This document shows, in pieces, positions 45,503 through 54,533 of a stretch of 64,000 nt of DNA. This DNA is from Anaerolineae bacterium. GTDB lineage: Bacteria > Chloroflexota > Anaerolineae > Aggregatilineales > J027. Below the pieces are notes generated by a model. That model saw nothing but the letters and a program-made list of their open reading frames with translations, made no database searches and had not been told where the DNA came from. Both the position numbers and the translations under genes were made by a program. The stretch's first letter is position 1; each line of letters starts with the position of its first letter. The DNA is taken from positions 62,001 to 126,000 of the forward strand of contig JAIOHL010000078.1 in the NCBI GenBank assembly GCA_019913005.1. Reading direction: 5' to 3'.

Positions 45503-46678
45503 TTATGGGCATCCTTTGGCGGCATGTTCCTCGAAAGTGGTCGAGAATTGATGCGATCCGTCCCCATTGCAGGCGGCGCGGAAATAGAAATAGGTCGTCG
45601 TCGCGGGGTAGATAGCGGCACGGATGGAAGACAGACTGGGGTTGACGATTGGTCCCGGCGGTAATCCGACATTCAGATAGGTGTTGTATGGGCCGACAGC
45701 AGAGACATAATCATCAGCGGTGATTAAGGGCCACCACACCCCATCTCGGCGATTGTTGGCAAGCTGGTATTGTACGGTGGGGTCAGCGTCTAATTTTTGA
45801 CCGATATTCAAACGATTGAGATAGACCGAGGCGATGGTGGGGCGTTCGGAGGCTAAAACAGCTTCACGCTCAACGATAGAGGCCAGTGTCACAATCTCGA
45901 ACATCGTTTTACCCTGCAAAGCTACTGTATCGCGTAAATCTTGGGTGACATAGGTATCGAAGGCGGTCAACATTTGGTCGCGGAAGCTAATGGCAGTATC
46001 TGTGGCAGTCAATTCATAAGTGGCGGGGTACAAAAATCCTTCGAGTGAGGCATTGGACGGGATACCATAGCGCGTGCGGAAGTCATTCGGCAGGATGGCA
46101 CTTGGCCCGACGACGGCCAAAAATTCCGCGCCTGTAAAACTGAGCAGGGGGGTGGCATCAATTTGGGCAGCAATTTCCTCCATCCGCATGTTTTCGCGTA
46201 CCAAGAAGCGTGCCGTAGTCGGGGTGGGGTCGGTCAAAACCTCCAAAATTTTGTCGTAGGTCATGGTTTCGCTGATGAAAAACACACCGGGGCGCAAATC
46301 ATCATCTATGCCTTGAAACCGCGCATAACGGGCGAATAATGAGCCGTTCCGAATGAAACCCGCCTTCACTAAATTAATGCCGATGTCGTTGGCACTTTCG
46401 CCCTCGCGCACCTCAAAGCGCTTCAGGGTGGGGTCGGTGCCGATGGGGGAGTTCAATTCATCACGGTTTTGCACCAAGTAAAGCCGGATTGCCATGCCTT
46501 CGATGGGGTTGTAGCCTTCGGGGGTGGTAATGACGACGAAAAAGCTGACCACCACGCACAATAAAATGAACCCCAAGCAGCCGGGAATCAGGATGGCGCG
46601 GAGGATGTTGCCGAGGGTTCGGACGCTGACGCCATGCGGTTCTTGCAGCGGATCCGAATAGGGTTGTTGTTCGTACAT
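45503..46678 (-). CDS. mltG: Endolytic murein transglycosylase MltG
   Basis: A 391-residue protein with a single membrane anchor at about residues 28-50, a LysM-like part at about 85-160 (LKRFEVREGESANDIGINLVKAG), and the YceG catalytic domain. The catalytic Glu lies in LASIVEREAVLASERP, and the family signature DADPTVQYQL follows. It cuts nascent glycan strands outside the membrane and sets their length. The catalytic residues are complete. The C-terminal YFRAACNGDGSHQFSTTFEEH motif is typical. Confidence 0.95.
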   Translation of the reverse strand: MYEQQPYSDPLQEPHGVSVRTLGNILRAILIPGCLGFILLCVVVSFFVVITTPEGYNPIEGMAIRLYLVQNRDELNSPIGTDPTLKRFEVREGESANDIGINLVKAGFIRNGSLFARYARFQGIDDDLRPGVFFISETMTYDKILEVLTDPTPTTARFLVRENMRMEEIAAQIDATPLLSFTGAEFLAVVGPSAILPNDFRTRYGIPSNASLEGFLYPATYELTATDTAISFRDQMLTAFDTYVTQDLRDTVALQGKTMFEIVTLASIVEREAVLASERPTIASVYLNRLNIGQKLDADPTVQYQLANNRRDGVWWPLITADDYVSAVGPYNTYLNVGLPPGPIVNPSLSSIRAAIYPATTTYFYFRAACNGDGSHQFSTTFEEHAAKGCP

Positions 46679-46867
46679 CGGTTGCGGTCTCTTTCAAAGG
46701 TGTCGAATTTCAACTGCCGGAATATAGGATAACACAGGTGGGGGCGCTTGGTGATAGGCGGAAATCGGGCGGTGTCTGGAGTGGTGTGTGAGGTGGGTTA
46801 TAAGAGGGTTGATAAGTTTATTTACAGCTAATATACGACAGAGTAAGTGCTGGCGATGAAACGGTAT

Positions 46868-46882
46868 GCACTTGTCAAGTGC
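46868..46882. repeat. 15-base palindrome
   Basis: GCACTTG and CAAGTGC are perfect arms around one central base. This size and symmetry suits a dimeric repressor. Confidence 0.7.
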
Positions 46883-46902
46883 CAGCGTTTGATATGGGTG
46901 GG

Positions 46903-46916
46903 GGTTATATATAACC
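46903..46916. repeat. 14-base palindrome
   Basis: GGTTATATATAACC is perfectly self-complementary and lies 20 bases after the first palindrome, about 50 bases ahead of the toxin promoter. Confidence 0.7.
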
Positions 46917-46968
46917 GTTAGGGAGGGGAGAATGTGGTAGGGGTATTTGACTTTGGGGGCCATGACGA

Positions 46969-46997
46969 TTGGCTGATTGAGGAAGGCTTGCTAAAAT
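46969..46997 (+). promoter_or_regulatory. Possible promoter of the toxin-antitoxin pair
   Basis: TTGGCT (46969-46974), a 17-base spacer and -10 TAAAAT (46992-46997) preceded by TGC (extended -10). Confidence 0.5.
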
Positions 46998-47090
46998 ATT
47001 GGTTGCAGCCTAGCGCAACATACTTATTCTAGACAATGTCCCTTGTTGGTTAAAATCGCCGAAATAAGTTCTTTGATAACTGGAACTCCT

Positions 47091-47462
47091 ATGGCACTTA
47101 AATTTTATACGGATAAACATGTTGCCAAGCAGATTGCAGTACAATTGAGGAAAAAGGGTATAGACGTATTACGATGCGAAGAAGTTGGCCTTGATAAAGC
47201 CAGCGATACTGCGCATTTGGAATACGCCACTGAACAAGGGCGAGTTGTAGTGTCGTTTGATGAAGATTACATGAAACTACACGACGAATGGCAAGCCACA
47301 GGTAAGCGCCACGCCGGAATAATGCGATTGCTGCGACATTTGCAAGGTGAAGATGGCATAGGAACAATCGTGAAGTCTCTTTTGGAATATCACGCTCTCA
47401 TCGAGACTGGGGCGGGCACAGTTGATGCGGATATTGAAAACCAAGTATTTTTCATCGGGTAG
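47091..47462 (+). CDS. DUF5615 PIN-like toxin
   Basis: A 123-residue protein of DUF5615 type: MALKFYTDKHVAKQIAVQLRKKG at the start, the D-x-x-H acidic site, VLRCEEVGLDKASDTAHLEYA, and RVVVSFDEDYMKLH with the second and third acidic residues of a PIN-like RNase fold. Such proteins are the toxins of VapBC-like pairs and are expected to cut RNA. The ATG at 47091 fits the family start and follows a GGAA site; the frame is open upstream to 47043. It lies 10 bases before the DUF433 antitoxin. Confidence 0.88.
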   Translation: MALKFYTDKHVAKQIAVQLRKKGIDVLRCEEVGLDKASDTAHLEYATEQGRVVVSFDEDYMKLHDEWQATGKRHAGIMRLLRHLQGEDGIGTIVKSLLEYHALIETGAGTVDADIENQVFFIG

Positions 47463-47472
47463 GACATAAACA

Positions 47473-47778
47473 ATGGGTGCGATTGCGGCAATCAATCATA
47501 TTGAATTGGTGGATGATGGGTTTGGAGGACTAGAGCCTGTTATCGCCGGGACAAAAATCACGGTGCGTGACATCGTAGGGATGTTTGTGTTGGGGACATC
47601 GTCGGTGGAATGGATTGTCGAAAATTTCGAGTTGAGCCATGCCCAAATCTACGCGGCGCTGGCTTATTATTATGACCATAAGGCCACGATTGACCACGAA
47701 ATTGCAGAGGCCGAAGCGGAAACTCGCAAGAAGGCCACCCCGCTTGATGAAATTATCCGCCGAATCAAGAAAATCTGA
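47473..47778 (+). CDS. DUF433 antitoxin
   Basis: A 101-residue protein with the DUF433 domain: PVIAGTKITVRDIVGMFVLG, then SVEWIVENFELSHAQIYAALAYYYDHK, a HTH-like DNA-binding unit that in known pairs represses the operon and neutralises the PIN-like toxin. The C-terminal tail (about residues 76-101) is Lys/Glu-rich and probably covers the toxin. Here the toxin gene comes first, although many VapBC-type pairs have the antitoxin first. It ends directly against the ruvX stop on the other strand. Confidence 0.88.
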   Translation: MGAIAAINHIELVDDGFGGLEPVIAGTKITVRDIVGMFVLGTSSVEWIVENFELSHAQIYAALAYYYDHKATIDHEIAEAEAETRKKATPLDEIIRRIKKI

Positions 47779-48243
47779 TTATTCCTCGATAGCCGTTACC
47801 TGTTCGGGCCACTCAATGCCACTATCGCGCAAGGCGTCCAAAAAGGATTGCAGCATGACGGCGGCGGCATGGGCATCTATGCGTTCGGGTATGTTTTGGT
47901 CGGTATCATGTAATAATGCCTCAGCATCTACACTGGTTAGTCCTTCATCCCAAAAATAAACCGGAATCGAGACCGTACCCGCCAAACGCTGACCCCAAAG
48001 GCGCACAGTGTCGGATTGGCTGTGGCCTTCAAAATCAGGGGGACGGGGAGGCATCCCGACAATCAACGCGGCGATTTCATATTTTTCGATGAGGGTGTTG
48101 ATAAAGGCAAAATCCTCACGCTTGGAGGAGCGATGGTGTACCGCGAGGGGGGCTGCAATGAGGCCGATACGGTCACAGGTTGCAAAGCCAATAACTTTAA
48201 GGCCATGATCTATACCGAGCAACTTGCCGGGGAAAGTCTCCAT
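47779..48243 (-). CDS. ruvX: Holliday junction resolvase-like RuvX (YqgF)
   Basis: A 154-residue protein of YqgF type: LLGIDHGLKVIGFATCD at the start (first Asp), IVGMPPRPPDF in the middle, PVYFWDEGLTSVDAEALL (second acidic) and RIDAHAAAVMLQSFLD at the end (third acidic). These place the three acidic residues of the RNase H-like fold. It acts on branched DNA or on 16S rRNA maturation in bacteria. It is one base from the stop of the baseplate-J-like gene, and the two are co-transcribed. Confidence 0.94.
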   Translation of the reverse strand: METFPGKLLGIDHGLKVIGFATCDRIGLIAAPLAVHHRSSKREDFAFINTLIEKYEIAALIVGMPPRPPDFEGHSQSDTVRLWGQRLAGTVSIPVYFWDEGLTSVDAEALLHDTDQNIPERIDAHAAAVMLQSFLDALRDSGIEWPEQVTAIEE

Positions 48244-48244
48244 T

Positions 48245-49813
48245 TTAGCCTCCTCGAATATGGACGCTAATACGAACGGGCAAAATCGGTAGTCGGTTCA
48301 AAAAGCCGGGCCATGTGCTGATTTCAATGGGTTCGTCAGGATCAAGTGTATATTGGCGATCCAAAAGGGCACGGGCTTCGTTCTCAGATTTTCCGGCCAA
48401 ACGATCCCGGACTTCGTTGGCGTCAATGGCGACACGGGTGCTGCCATCCACACGCAGGGTAAGGGCAATGGTTCCATCGGCGGCGGGAGGCTGAATTTGA
48501 CCTACGCGAACACTGGCGCGTTCAAATAATTCGTTCCCCGGCGTCACGAAAGAAGCGAGATAGGCATTGGCTATCAAGCGAGCTTCATCCAAATTGATGA
48601 CCGTCGTGGCGACGGTGACTTGCATGGTTAGACTAACCGAATCCACTGGCTCATTGAGGGCGGCGCTATAAAAAAGCTGTGGCTCTCCAACAATTTGGAG
48701 GTCGGAAATGACGTAATATTGATCGGCATCAGCGGCGAGCCTTAGAGTGGCTTGGGCGTTGGTAAGCACTTGTTGGCGGGCCAGCGTAATGAGCCGATCA
48801 TAATCTTGTTGGGTGACAAACGCGGCCTCCCGCACGCCTGCACCAAAGGTCGGGTTGGGATTGGTGACAGAAACGCTGCCTTCTAGGGGGCCAGTGACCC
48901 GTGCGATTTCACCAATATCCACGTTCCCGCGCAGGCCATTGGAATTTTCGAGGGCACGGATATTGACTTCGATGGTTGCGCCTTGTCGGGCGGGTAGGGC
49001 CACGTCTTCAAGCGTCTCAAATTGGATGGGTGGGGCATCAATCGTTTGTACCACTGTGCCAGCAGGGACGAAGGTCGCCAAGCCTGTATCGTTGGTAAAG
49101 ACGACTTTGCCCTCGGCTAATTCACTTTCGGCAGTGCGTCGTCCGGTGGTTTCGATGGTCGCGGTACCATCTTGTAAGAACTGGCGTGTTTCAGCCGGGA
49201 TGCGGTTGCTTTCGGGGATCGCTTGACTGATGGATGGATCGGCGGTCACATTAATAATTTCATTCAATTGATCGCTGGCGGGGGTAATGGTGACGGTGGC
49301 ACTGGGTAGGATGGCGTAGATGCCAAACAGCAGCAGCAGCACCGCAGCACCAAACATCACCCCCCGTATAACACGCCGCACGGCTTGTTTTTTCGGACTT
49401 GGCGGTGGTTTGAGGCGAGAGGCAACCTGCATCAGTTCATACGGATCGTGTTCGGCATGGGGGCGGTCTTCCCGATCTACAAATACCTTGTTGCGGGGGC
49501 GCTTCCACCGCTGAGTTCGGGCCTGTTCGATAGTAAAGAATGCCGAGATATTTAATTCTTTGGCATGGGAGGCAATGTCAGGATCGCTAGTGACAAGAGC
49601 CAAACGCAAATCACGACGGGCCGCTTCACGCTGGATCAACACCAGATCGAGTTTGCGACGCAGGATTTTGCCATTGGCAGGGAAAACGATCAGCACTCGT
49701 CCGGCGTTGACAAATTGCAGGCGGTCACGCACCGACACAACATCATCATAGGGTTCTAGCTGGATACGCTGAATCCGTTTTTGGCGGGGAAGGCTCTGTT
49801 GTGATTGCGCCAT
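48245..49813 (-). CDS. Membrane protein with cytoplasmic Rossmann-like domain and baseplate-J-like outer domain
   Basis: A 522-residue protein. Residues 20-140 form a cytoplasmic domain with DDVVSVRDRL, GRVLIVFPANGKILRRKLDLVLIQREA and LRLALVTSDPDIASHAKEL, a unit seen in Chloroflexota and cyanobacteria. One membrane segment follows at about 150-172, and an outward beta-rich region at about 175-522 contains a stretch like baseplate J (VVFTNDTGLATFVPAGTVVQT and GGNVDI-like turns). The start at 49813 has GGAG 8 bases upstream; an upstream ATG at 49846 lacks one. It is joined to ruvX. Its function is unknown. Confidence 0.75.
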   Translation of the reverse strand: MAQSQQSLPRQKRIQRIQLEPYDDVVSVRDRLQFVNAGRVLIVFPANGKILRRKLDLVLIQREAARRDLRLALVTSDPDIASHAKELNISAFFTIEQARTQRWKRPRNKVFVDREDRPHAEHDPYELMQVASRLKPPPSPKKQAVRRVIRGVMFGAAVLLLLFGIYAILPSATVTITPASDQLNEIINVTADPSISQAIPESNRIPAETRQFLQDGTATIETTGRRTAESELAEGKVVFTNDTGLATFVPAGTVVQTIDAPPIQFETLEDVALPARQGATIEVNIRALENSNGLRGNVDIGEIARVTGPLEGSVSVTNPNPTFGAGVREAAFVTQQDYDRLITLARQQVLTNAQATLRLAADADQYYVISDLQIVGEPQLFYSAALNEPVDSVSLTMQVTVATTVINLDEARLIANAYLASFVTPGNELFERASVRVGQIQPPAADGTIALTLRVDGSTRVAIDANEVRDRLAGKSENEARALLDRQYTLDPDEPIEISTWPGFLNRLPILPVRISVHIRGG

Positions 49814-49818
49814 CGTGT

Positions 49819-50565
49819 CTACTCCGCTGGTCGCCGAACGCGCCAAACACTGAAATATAACAAGGGCTGATAACCGTGTGTGGCGTAAAAATGTTTTGCC
49901 ATCTCAGAGGGTATCAATAAAATGCGGGTGACGCCATTCTCGACACCAACCTGATGCACCCGATTGAGTAATGCCCCCGCCACCCCACGCCGTCGAAAGT
50001 CGGGCAGGGTATACAAATTGTTGATATAGGCGATGTTGGGGACGGCTTGGATTACTTGTATCCAGCCGACTGCCTGCCCCTCTATTTTAGCGAAAAATTG
50101 GCGGATGGCTGGATGGCCGACGATATGCACGGGCATGGGTTCGTGTTGCAGGTGGGTTTCGTTGACGTACATGGCTTGGGCAGGGCGCTTGACTTCAAAT
50201 ACCGCGATTTTGGGGACATCCAATGCTGGCGGGGATTCGATCCCATAAAGGGGGTAGGTGCGCTGATATTGATAGCCTAAATTCGCGTAGGTGGTATCGG
50301 GAGTTTCATCAGCGTGGGCCACATTGAGGACGTAGGTTTCGTCGGGTTGGATGGGATAGGCGCGAATGGCTTCTAGCACCGCTGATGGCTCGGCCTCTAC
50401 CGCGAAAAATTCCATTTGGAAGGAGGCCACCTCCGCATCGCCATAATAGGCCACCTGTACCGCGCCTAAATCTTGAGTGGTGGTGTCATAGATGGCGGCG
50501 AAAATCTCCGTGTAGGATTTGAGAAATGCTTCGGCGGCCCAACGATTTTTCAATCGGACTCCCAT
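49819..50565 (-). CDS. GNAT acetyltransferase
   Basis: A 248-residue protein with a C-terminal GNAT domain (about residues 130-240): FFAKIEGQAVGWIQVI, NNLYTLPDFRRRGVAGALLNRVHQ (acetyl-CoA loop) and GVTRILLIPSEMAKHFYATHGYQ. The N-terminal 120 residues are another alpha/beta half with no clear acetyl-CoA loop. The acceptor is unknown. It ends 5 bases before the baseplate-J-like gene start, so the three genes to ruvX form one operon. It starts 14 bases after the alaS terminator. Confidence 0.86.
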   Translation of the reverse strand: MGVRLKNRWAAEAFLKSYTEIFAAIYDTTTQDLGAVQVAYYGDAEVASFQMEFFAVEAEPSAVLEAIRAYPIQPDETYVLNVAHADETPDTTYANLGYQYQRTYPLYGIESPPALDVPKIAVFEVKRPAQAMYVNETHLQHEPMPVHIVGHPAIRQFFAKIEGQAVGWIQVIQAVPNIAYINNLYTLPDFRRRGVAGALLNRVHQVGVENGVTRILLIPSEMAKHFYATHGYQPLLYFSVWRVRRPAE

Positions 50566-50579
50566 CCCATAAAAACCCT

Positions 50580-50609
50580 CAAAAACAAGGGCGAACAGGG
50601 TGTCCGCCC
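50580..50609 (-). terminator. Terminator after alaS
   Basis: On the minus strand GGGCG and CGCCC, with further inner pairs, form a stem followed by TTGTTTTTG. It separates alaS from the GNAT operon. Confidence 0.7.
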
Positions 50610-50619
50610 GATTTTTGCG

Positions 50620-53301
50620 TTATTTCGCCAAGAGTTCGGCGATTAATTCACTGGCACGGGCAAGGGCATCGTCCAAGCGGGTCGCATCTTTACCACCTGC
50701 TTGGGCCAGATTATCACGCCCGCCGCCACCACCGCCGATGATCGCAGCGATTTCTTTGATGACGTTGCCCGCATGGACACGTTTGGTCAAATCTTTGGTG
50801 ACAGCGGCAATCAACTGCGGTTTGCCATTTTCGGCAATCATGCCCAAAACCACGACGCCATTGGTCGGAATCGCATCACGGAACCAGTCGGTCATGTGGC
50901 GCAGGGTATCCGGTGAGGTGGGGCTGACGCGACTCACGAGTACATGTACATCATGGAACTGCTGGGTGTTAGAGAGCAAGTCTTTAAATTCGGCACGGGC
51001 TAGGCGATCCCGCAGGTCGGTGATTTCTTGCTGCTGCTGCTTAATTTGCGTTTGCAGTGCGCTCACCCGATCCGTAATGGATTCGGCAGAGGCTTGCAAT
51101 TGGTGGGCCAGTTCGTTGACCGTGTTCAGGCGATGGGCGGTGAACATCGAGGCTTGCATCCCAGTAATCGCCTCGACACGACGGATGCCCTGTGCAATCG
51201 CGCCCTCTTGGACAATGATGAATGAGCCAATGACGGCGGTGTTGTTGACATGATTGCCGCCGCAGAGTTCATAGCTAAAACGTTTCTTGTCATCGCCAAT
51301 GGTGATGGTGCGAACCTGATCGCCATATTTTTCACCAAAGAGAGCCATCGCACCTTCGGCCTTTGCTTCATTTAGAGTCTTCCAAACGGCGGTGACGGGC
51401 AGATTGGCAAGGATTTCTTGATTGACATCACGCTGTACATCATTCAATTCGTCAAAGGTCAGGGCGGCGTCGTGGCTGAAGTCGAAACGCAGGCGGTTGG
51501 GGGCGACGAGTGAACCACGCTGTTGGACATGCGTGCCCAGTCGTTTCCGAAGGGCGGCATGGAGCAGGTGGGTCGCGGTGTGGTTTCGCATAATATCCAC
51601 GCGGCGTTCGGCGTCAATGCTGGCGATAGAAGGCACATTCGATTGAACAGTTCCCTGCACCACTTCGCCGATATGGATTATCAGGCCACCAACGGGGCGG
51701 CGCACATCTTCGATATCAATCAGCCAGCCATCGCCTTCGATAATGCCGGTGTCGCTGACCTGACCGCCGCTTTCGACATAGAAGGGGGTGCGGTCTAGGA
51801 CAACCTCGACGCGATCCCCTACAGTGGCGGATTCAAGGGGTTGACCATTTTGCAGAAGGGCGACTAGATTAACTTCTTGCGAATAGGCCCCATAGAGATC
51901 GTGGGCGACCTCGGTGAATCCATTATGGCGCAGATTTTCGAGGGCGCGGGTGTAGGCTTCGGCGACATCAATATCCCCGAAGAAACTGCCCTTGCTCGAA
52001 ACAGTGGCATGTTCTTCCTGCGCGGCCTTGAATCCGATTTCGTCTATTTGATAGCCACGTTCAACCACAACGTCGCGGGTGACTTCAAAAGGCAGGCCGA
52101 GCGTGGCGTGCAGATAAAAGGCCCGTTCGCCGTCGAGCGTGCCACCAGCGGGGAGGGTATCGAACATCGCCTCTAGTTCATTCAGGCCGCGATCCATTGT
52201 ACGCAGGAAGCGGTTTTCTTCGGTGGCGATGGTGCGATAAATCGTCTCACGGTGTTCCTTTAGTTCTGGATAGGCGTCACCAAAATTGGCAATCACCACA
52301 CCGGAAAGGTCGGCAAGGAAGGTCGGGGTATCGAAGGGCAGTTTTTTGCCAAAACGCATGGCTCGACGCAGCACCATACGGCACACATAGTCGCGGCCCT
52401 GTGTGCCGGGGCGCACGCCATCAGCAATCATGAAACAGGCGGCGCGTAAATGGTCGGCAATGACGCGGTAGGGCACATAATTGGCTTGGCGTTCGGCGTC
52501 GGTGTGGCCTGTTAATTCTTGGGTAGCACGAATAATGGGCATGAACAAGTCGGTGTCGTAATTGTTATCCTTGCCCTGCAATATGGACACGATGCGCTCT
52601 AGGCCAAGCCCGGTATCCACACCCGTTTTGGGTAGAGGGACGCGCGTGCCATCGGGGAGGGCGTTGAACTGCATAAACACTAAGTTCCAAAACTCAAGGA
52701 AGCGGCCATCGTCGGCGTCAAAGGATGCTTGGGCCGACGCGGTACCTTGTTCGGGGACTTTGTCCCAATGAATTTCGGAAGTGTAACCACATGGGCCAGT
52801 ATCACCCATCATCCAAAAATTGTCTTTGTCGCCCATTAAACAGACATGGTCAGCAGGCACGCCTACCACATTGACCCAAATGTCGTAGGCTTCTTGGTCG
52901 TCCTGATGCACAGTGTAATAGAGGCGTTCTGGGGCCAGACCGTAGGCTTGGGTGACAAGGGTATAGGCAAATTGGCAGGCTTCACGCTTGAAGTAATCGC
53001 CGAACGAGAAGTTGCCCAACATTTCAAAAAAGGTGTGATGGCGTGGGCTGGGTCCGACATTATCGAGGTCGTTGTGTTTGCCGCTGACCCGCATCACTTT
53101 TTGCGCGGTGGTGGCACGGCGATAATCGCGGGTTTCCATGCCCAAAAAGACATCTTTGAACTGCACCATCCCGGCATTCGTAAAGAGTAGGGTGGGGTCA
53201 TTGCCGGGGACAAGCGATGAGGATGCCACGACTTTGTGACTATTTTCTTCAAAAAACTCCAGAAACGCCGCCCGAATCTCAGCGCTGGTCATTTGTTTCA
53301 T
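50620..53301 (-). CDS. alaS: Alanyl-tRNA synthetase
   Basis: An 893-residue class II synthetase. The N-terminal catalytic domain has LFTNAGMVQFKDVFLG, FFEMLGNFSFGDYFK and TGLGLERI. The editing domain (about 555-715) has HTATHLLHAALRK and the zinc-binding CGGNHVNNTAVIG. A coiled-coil region follows (about 720-770), and the C-terminal C-Ala domain ends in GGGGGGRDNLAQAGGKD. The parts are complete and the length is normal. The first ATG is used; a second Met three codons in could also start. Confidence 0.98.
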   Translation of the reverse strand: MKQMTSAEIRAAFLEFFEENSHKVVASSSLVPGNDPTLLFTNAGMVQFKDVFLGMETRDYRRATTAQKVMRVSGKHNDLDNVGPSPRHHTFFEMLGNFSFGDYFKREACQFAYTLVTQAYGLAPERLYYTVHQDDQEAYDIWVNVVGVPADHVCLMGDKDNFWMMGDTGPCGYTSEIHWDKVPEQGTASAQASFDADDGRFLEFWNLVFMQFNALPDGTRVPLPKTGVDTGLGLERIVSILQGKDNNYDTDLFMPIIRATQELTGHTDAERQANYVPYRVIADHLRAACFMIADGVRPGTQGRDYVCRMVLRRAMRFGKKLPFDTPTFLADLSGVVIANFGDAYPELKEHRETIYRTIATEENRFLRTMDRGLNELEAMFDTLPAGGTLDGERAFYLHATLGLPFEVTRDVVVERGYQIDEIGFKAAQEEHATVSSKGSFFGDIDVAEAYTRALENLRHNGFTEVAHDLYGAYSQEVNLVALLQNGQPLESATVGDRVEVVLDRTPFYVESGGQVSDTGIIEGDGWLIDIEDVRRPVGGLIIHIGEVVQGTVQSNVPSIASIDAERRVDIMRNHTATHLLHAALRKRLGTHVQQRGSLVAPNRLRFDFSHDAALTFDELNDVQRDVNQEILANLPVTAVWKTLNEAKAEGAMALFGEKYGDQVRTITIGDDKKRFSYELCGGNHVNNTAVIGSFIIVQEGAIAQGIRRVEAITGMQASMFTAHRLNTVNELAHQLQASAESITDRVSALQTQIKQQQQEITDLRDRLARAEFKDLLSNTQQFHDVHVLVSRVSPTSPDTLRHMTDWFRDAIPTNGVVVLGMIAENGKPQLIAAVTKDLTKRVHAGNVIKEIAAIIGGGGGGRDNLAQAGGKDATRLDDALARASELIAELLAK

Positions 53302-53349
53302 TAGAGAGCTGTCCTATAAACGAAAATGTTTGAAACGAAAGTTACCGTC

Positions 53350-53378
53350 ATTATAGGTGACAGACCCTTGAATCTCAA
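53350..53378 (-). promoter_or_regulatory. Promoter of alaS
   Basis: On the minus strand TTGAGA (53373-53378), a 17-base spacer and a perfect TATAAT (53350-53355) lie 48 bases upstream of the ATG. No T-box or other leader structure is seen. Confidence 0.75.
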
Positions 53379-53537
53379 TAGCGACGGCGCGGAGGCTGTT
53401 AGGAAAGCGTTTTAGTTTGGTATCAATCTCTCAAAATTTACACTTTTGACTGGCGTTGTTGTATAGATTCAGCGAGAATAATAAATTGAGTTATAGATGC
53501 AATTATTAGCATGGCGCATCGTTGAGTTTTGTAGGGA

Positions 53538-54458
53538 ATGAATGATTCGGACATGGAACAGTTAATCAATAGCCTGAACGCTCCCAATGTAGGGGAACGG
53601 ATGCGGGCAATTCAGGCACTGGGTAAAAGCCGTGACGCCCGCGCCATTGAGCCTTTGATTGCAACATTATCGGACAATGCCGTGATGCTGCGGACAGCGG
53701 CGGTGAATGCGCTCACGATGATGGGTGAGCCTGCGACGGATGCACTTATTTTGGCCTTACAAGAAGAAGATGATTTGTTACGTACCGGAGCCGCCAAAAT
53801 CTTGGGAGCGATTGGCGGTACACAGGTATCACAGGCACTTCAAATAGCCCTGAGTGACGAAAACAATCGGGTACGTGCATTGGCGGCTGAGGGGTTGGGC
53901 ACGATTGGCGATCCGCAGGCGATCCCGGCCTTGCTTGAATCACTCGACGACCCAGATAAGCAGGTAGTTGTACGGGCTGTAACTTCATTAGGCAAATTGC
54001 AGGCGGCAGAGGCGGTTGAGGTGTTGATCCAACTGGTCGTTGCTCACCACGATATGATTCGACATATGGCGGTGTGGGCGCTGGGGCAAATTGGGGATGC
54101 GCGGGCGATTCCGGTGATTTTGCAGGCGTTGGTGGAAGACTGCCAAACCCACCCGATTGATCTGGGTGCTAATGAGCATGATTTTCGAATTGCTGGAAAT
54201 GATGGGGCGGGGGATGCCAACCGTCCGGATGTGGAAATTGCGGCGTTGGTGAAAATTGGTCAGGCTGCCCTAGTGCCACTCTTGAATCTCCTGCCCAAAG
54301 CAAAGCTGGCTGTTCGGGCCTATGCCCTGATGGGTATCGCTCAGATTGACCCAACCGAAGGGTTGATTGCTAGTACCATCGCGCTTGATGATTCCGACCC
54401 CTTTGTACGGCGGATTGCGTCCCAACTCTACCAGCGTTTGTCACCTCCACAGGATTAA
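53538..54458 (+). CDS. HEAT-repeat protein (PBS lyase type)
   Basis: A 306-residue cytoplasmic protein made of about eight HEAT units, for example IQALGKSRDARAIEPLIATL, AEGLGTIGDPQAIPALLESL and VWALGQIGDARAIPVILQAL, with a less regular insert at about residues 205-235. HEAT arrays bind other proteins, or phycobilins in cyanobacteria; no cofactor link is seen here. Related arrays occur in many Chloroflexota. The start follows GTAGGGA closely. The tyrS gene follows after 75 bases with its own promoter. Confidence 0.87.
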   Translation: MNDSDMEQLINSLNAPNVGERMRAIQALGKSRDARAIEPLIATLSDNAVMLRTAAVNALTMMGEPATDALILALQEEDDLLRTGAAKILGAIGGTQVSQALQIALSDENNRVRALAAEGLGTIGDPQAIPALLESLDDPDKQVVVRAVTSLGKLQAAEAVEVLIQLVVAHHDMIRHMAVWALGQIGDARAIPVILQALVEDCQTHPIDLGANEHDFRIAGNDGAGDANRPDVEIAALVKIGQAALVPLLNLLPKAKLAVRAYALMGIAQIDPTEGLIASTIALDDSDPFVRRIASQLYQRLSPPQD

Positions 54459-54491
54459 TCAATACGGCTTTTTCAAACCTCCCCGTCGCTG

Positions 54492-54500
54492 TGCTATAAT
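54492..54500 (+). promoter_or_regulatory. Extended -10 promoter of tyrS
   Basis: TGCTATAAT, a perfect extended -10. No good -35 lies at the proper distance, as expected for this class. Confidence 0.65.
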
Positions 54501-54533
54501 GACCCCATTAGCCGCTTTTAATTGGAGGAAATA

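Larger units (their letters stand above)
46679..47090. other. 412-base intergenic region with palindromes and a promoter
   Basis: It separates mltG from the toxin gene. It holds two palindromes (46868-46882 and 46903-46916), a promoter pair for the toxin (46969-46997) and otherwise no open frame with a ribosome site. No tRNA-like or conserved small RNA pattern is apparent. Confidence 0.6.

Noticed and set aside
46694-46963. A 89-codon open frame on - upstream of mltG
   Set aside because: No ribosome site or family pattern; it crosses the palindromes and promoter.
53302-53537. A T-box or other aminoacylation-sensing leader before alaS
   Set aside because: No T-box sequence or specifier loop is seen; an ordinary promoter explains the region.
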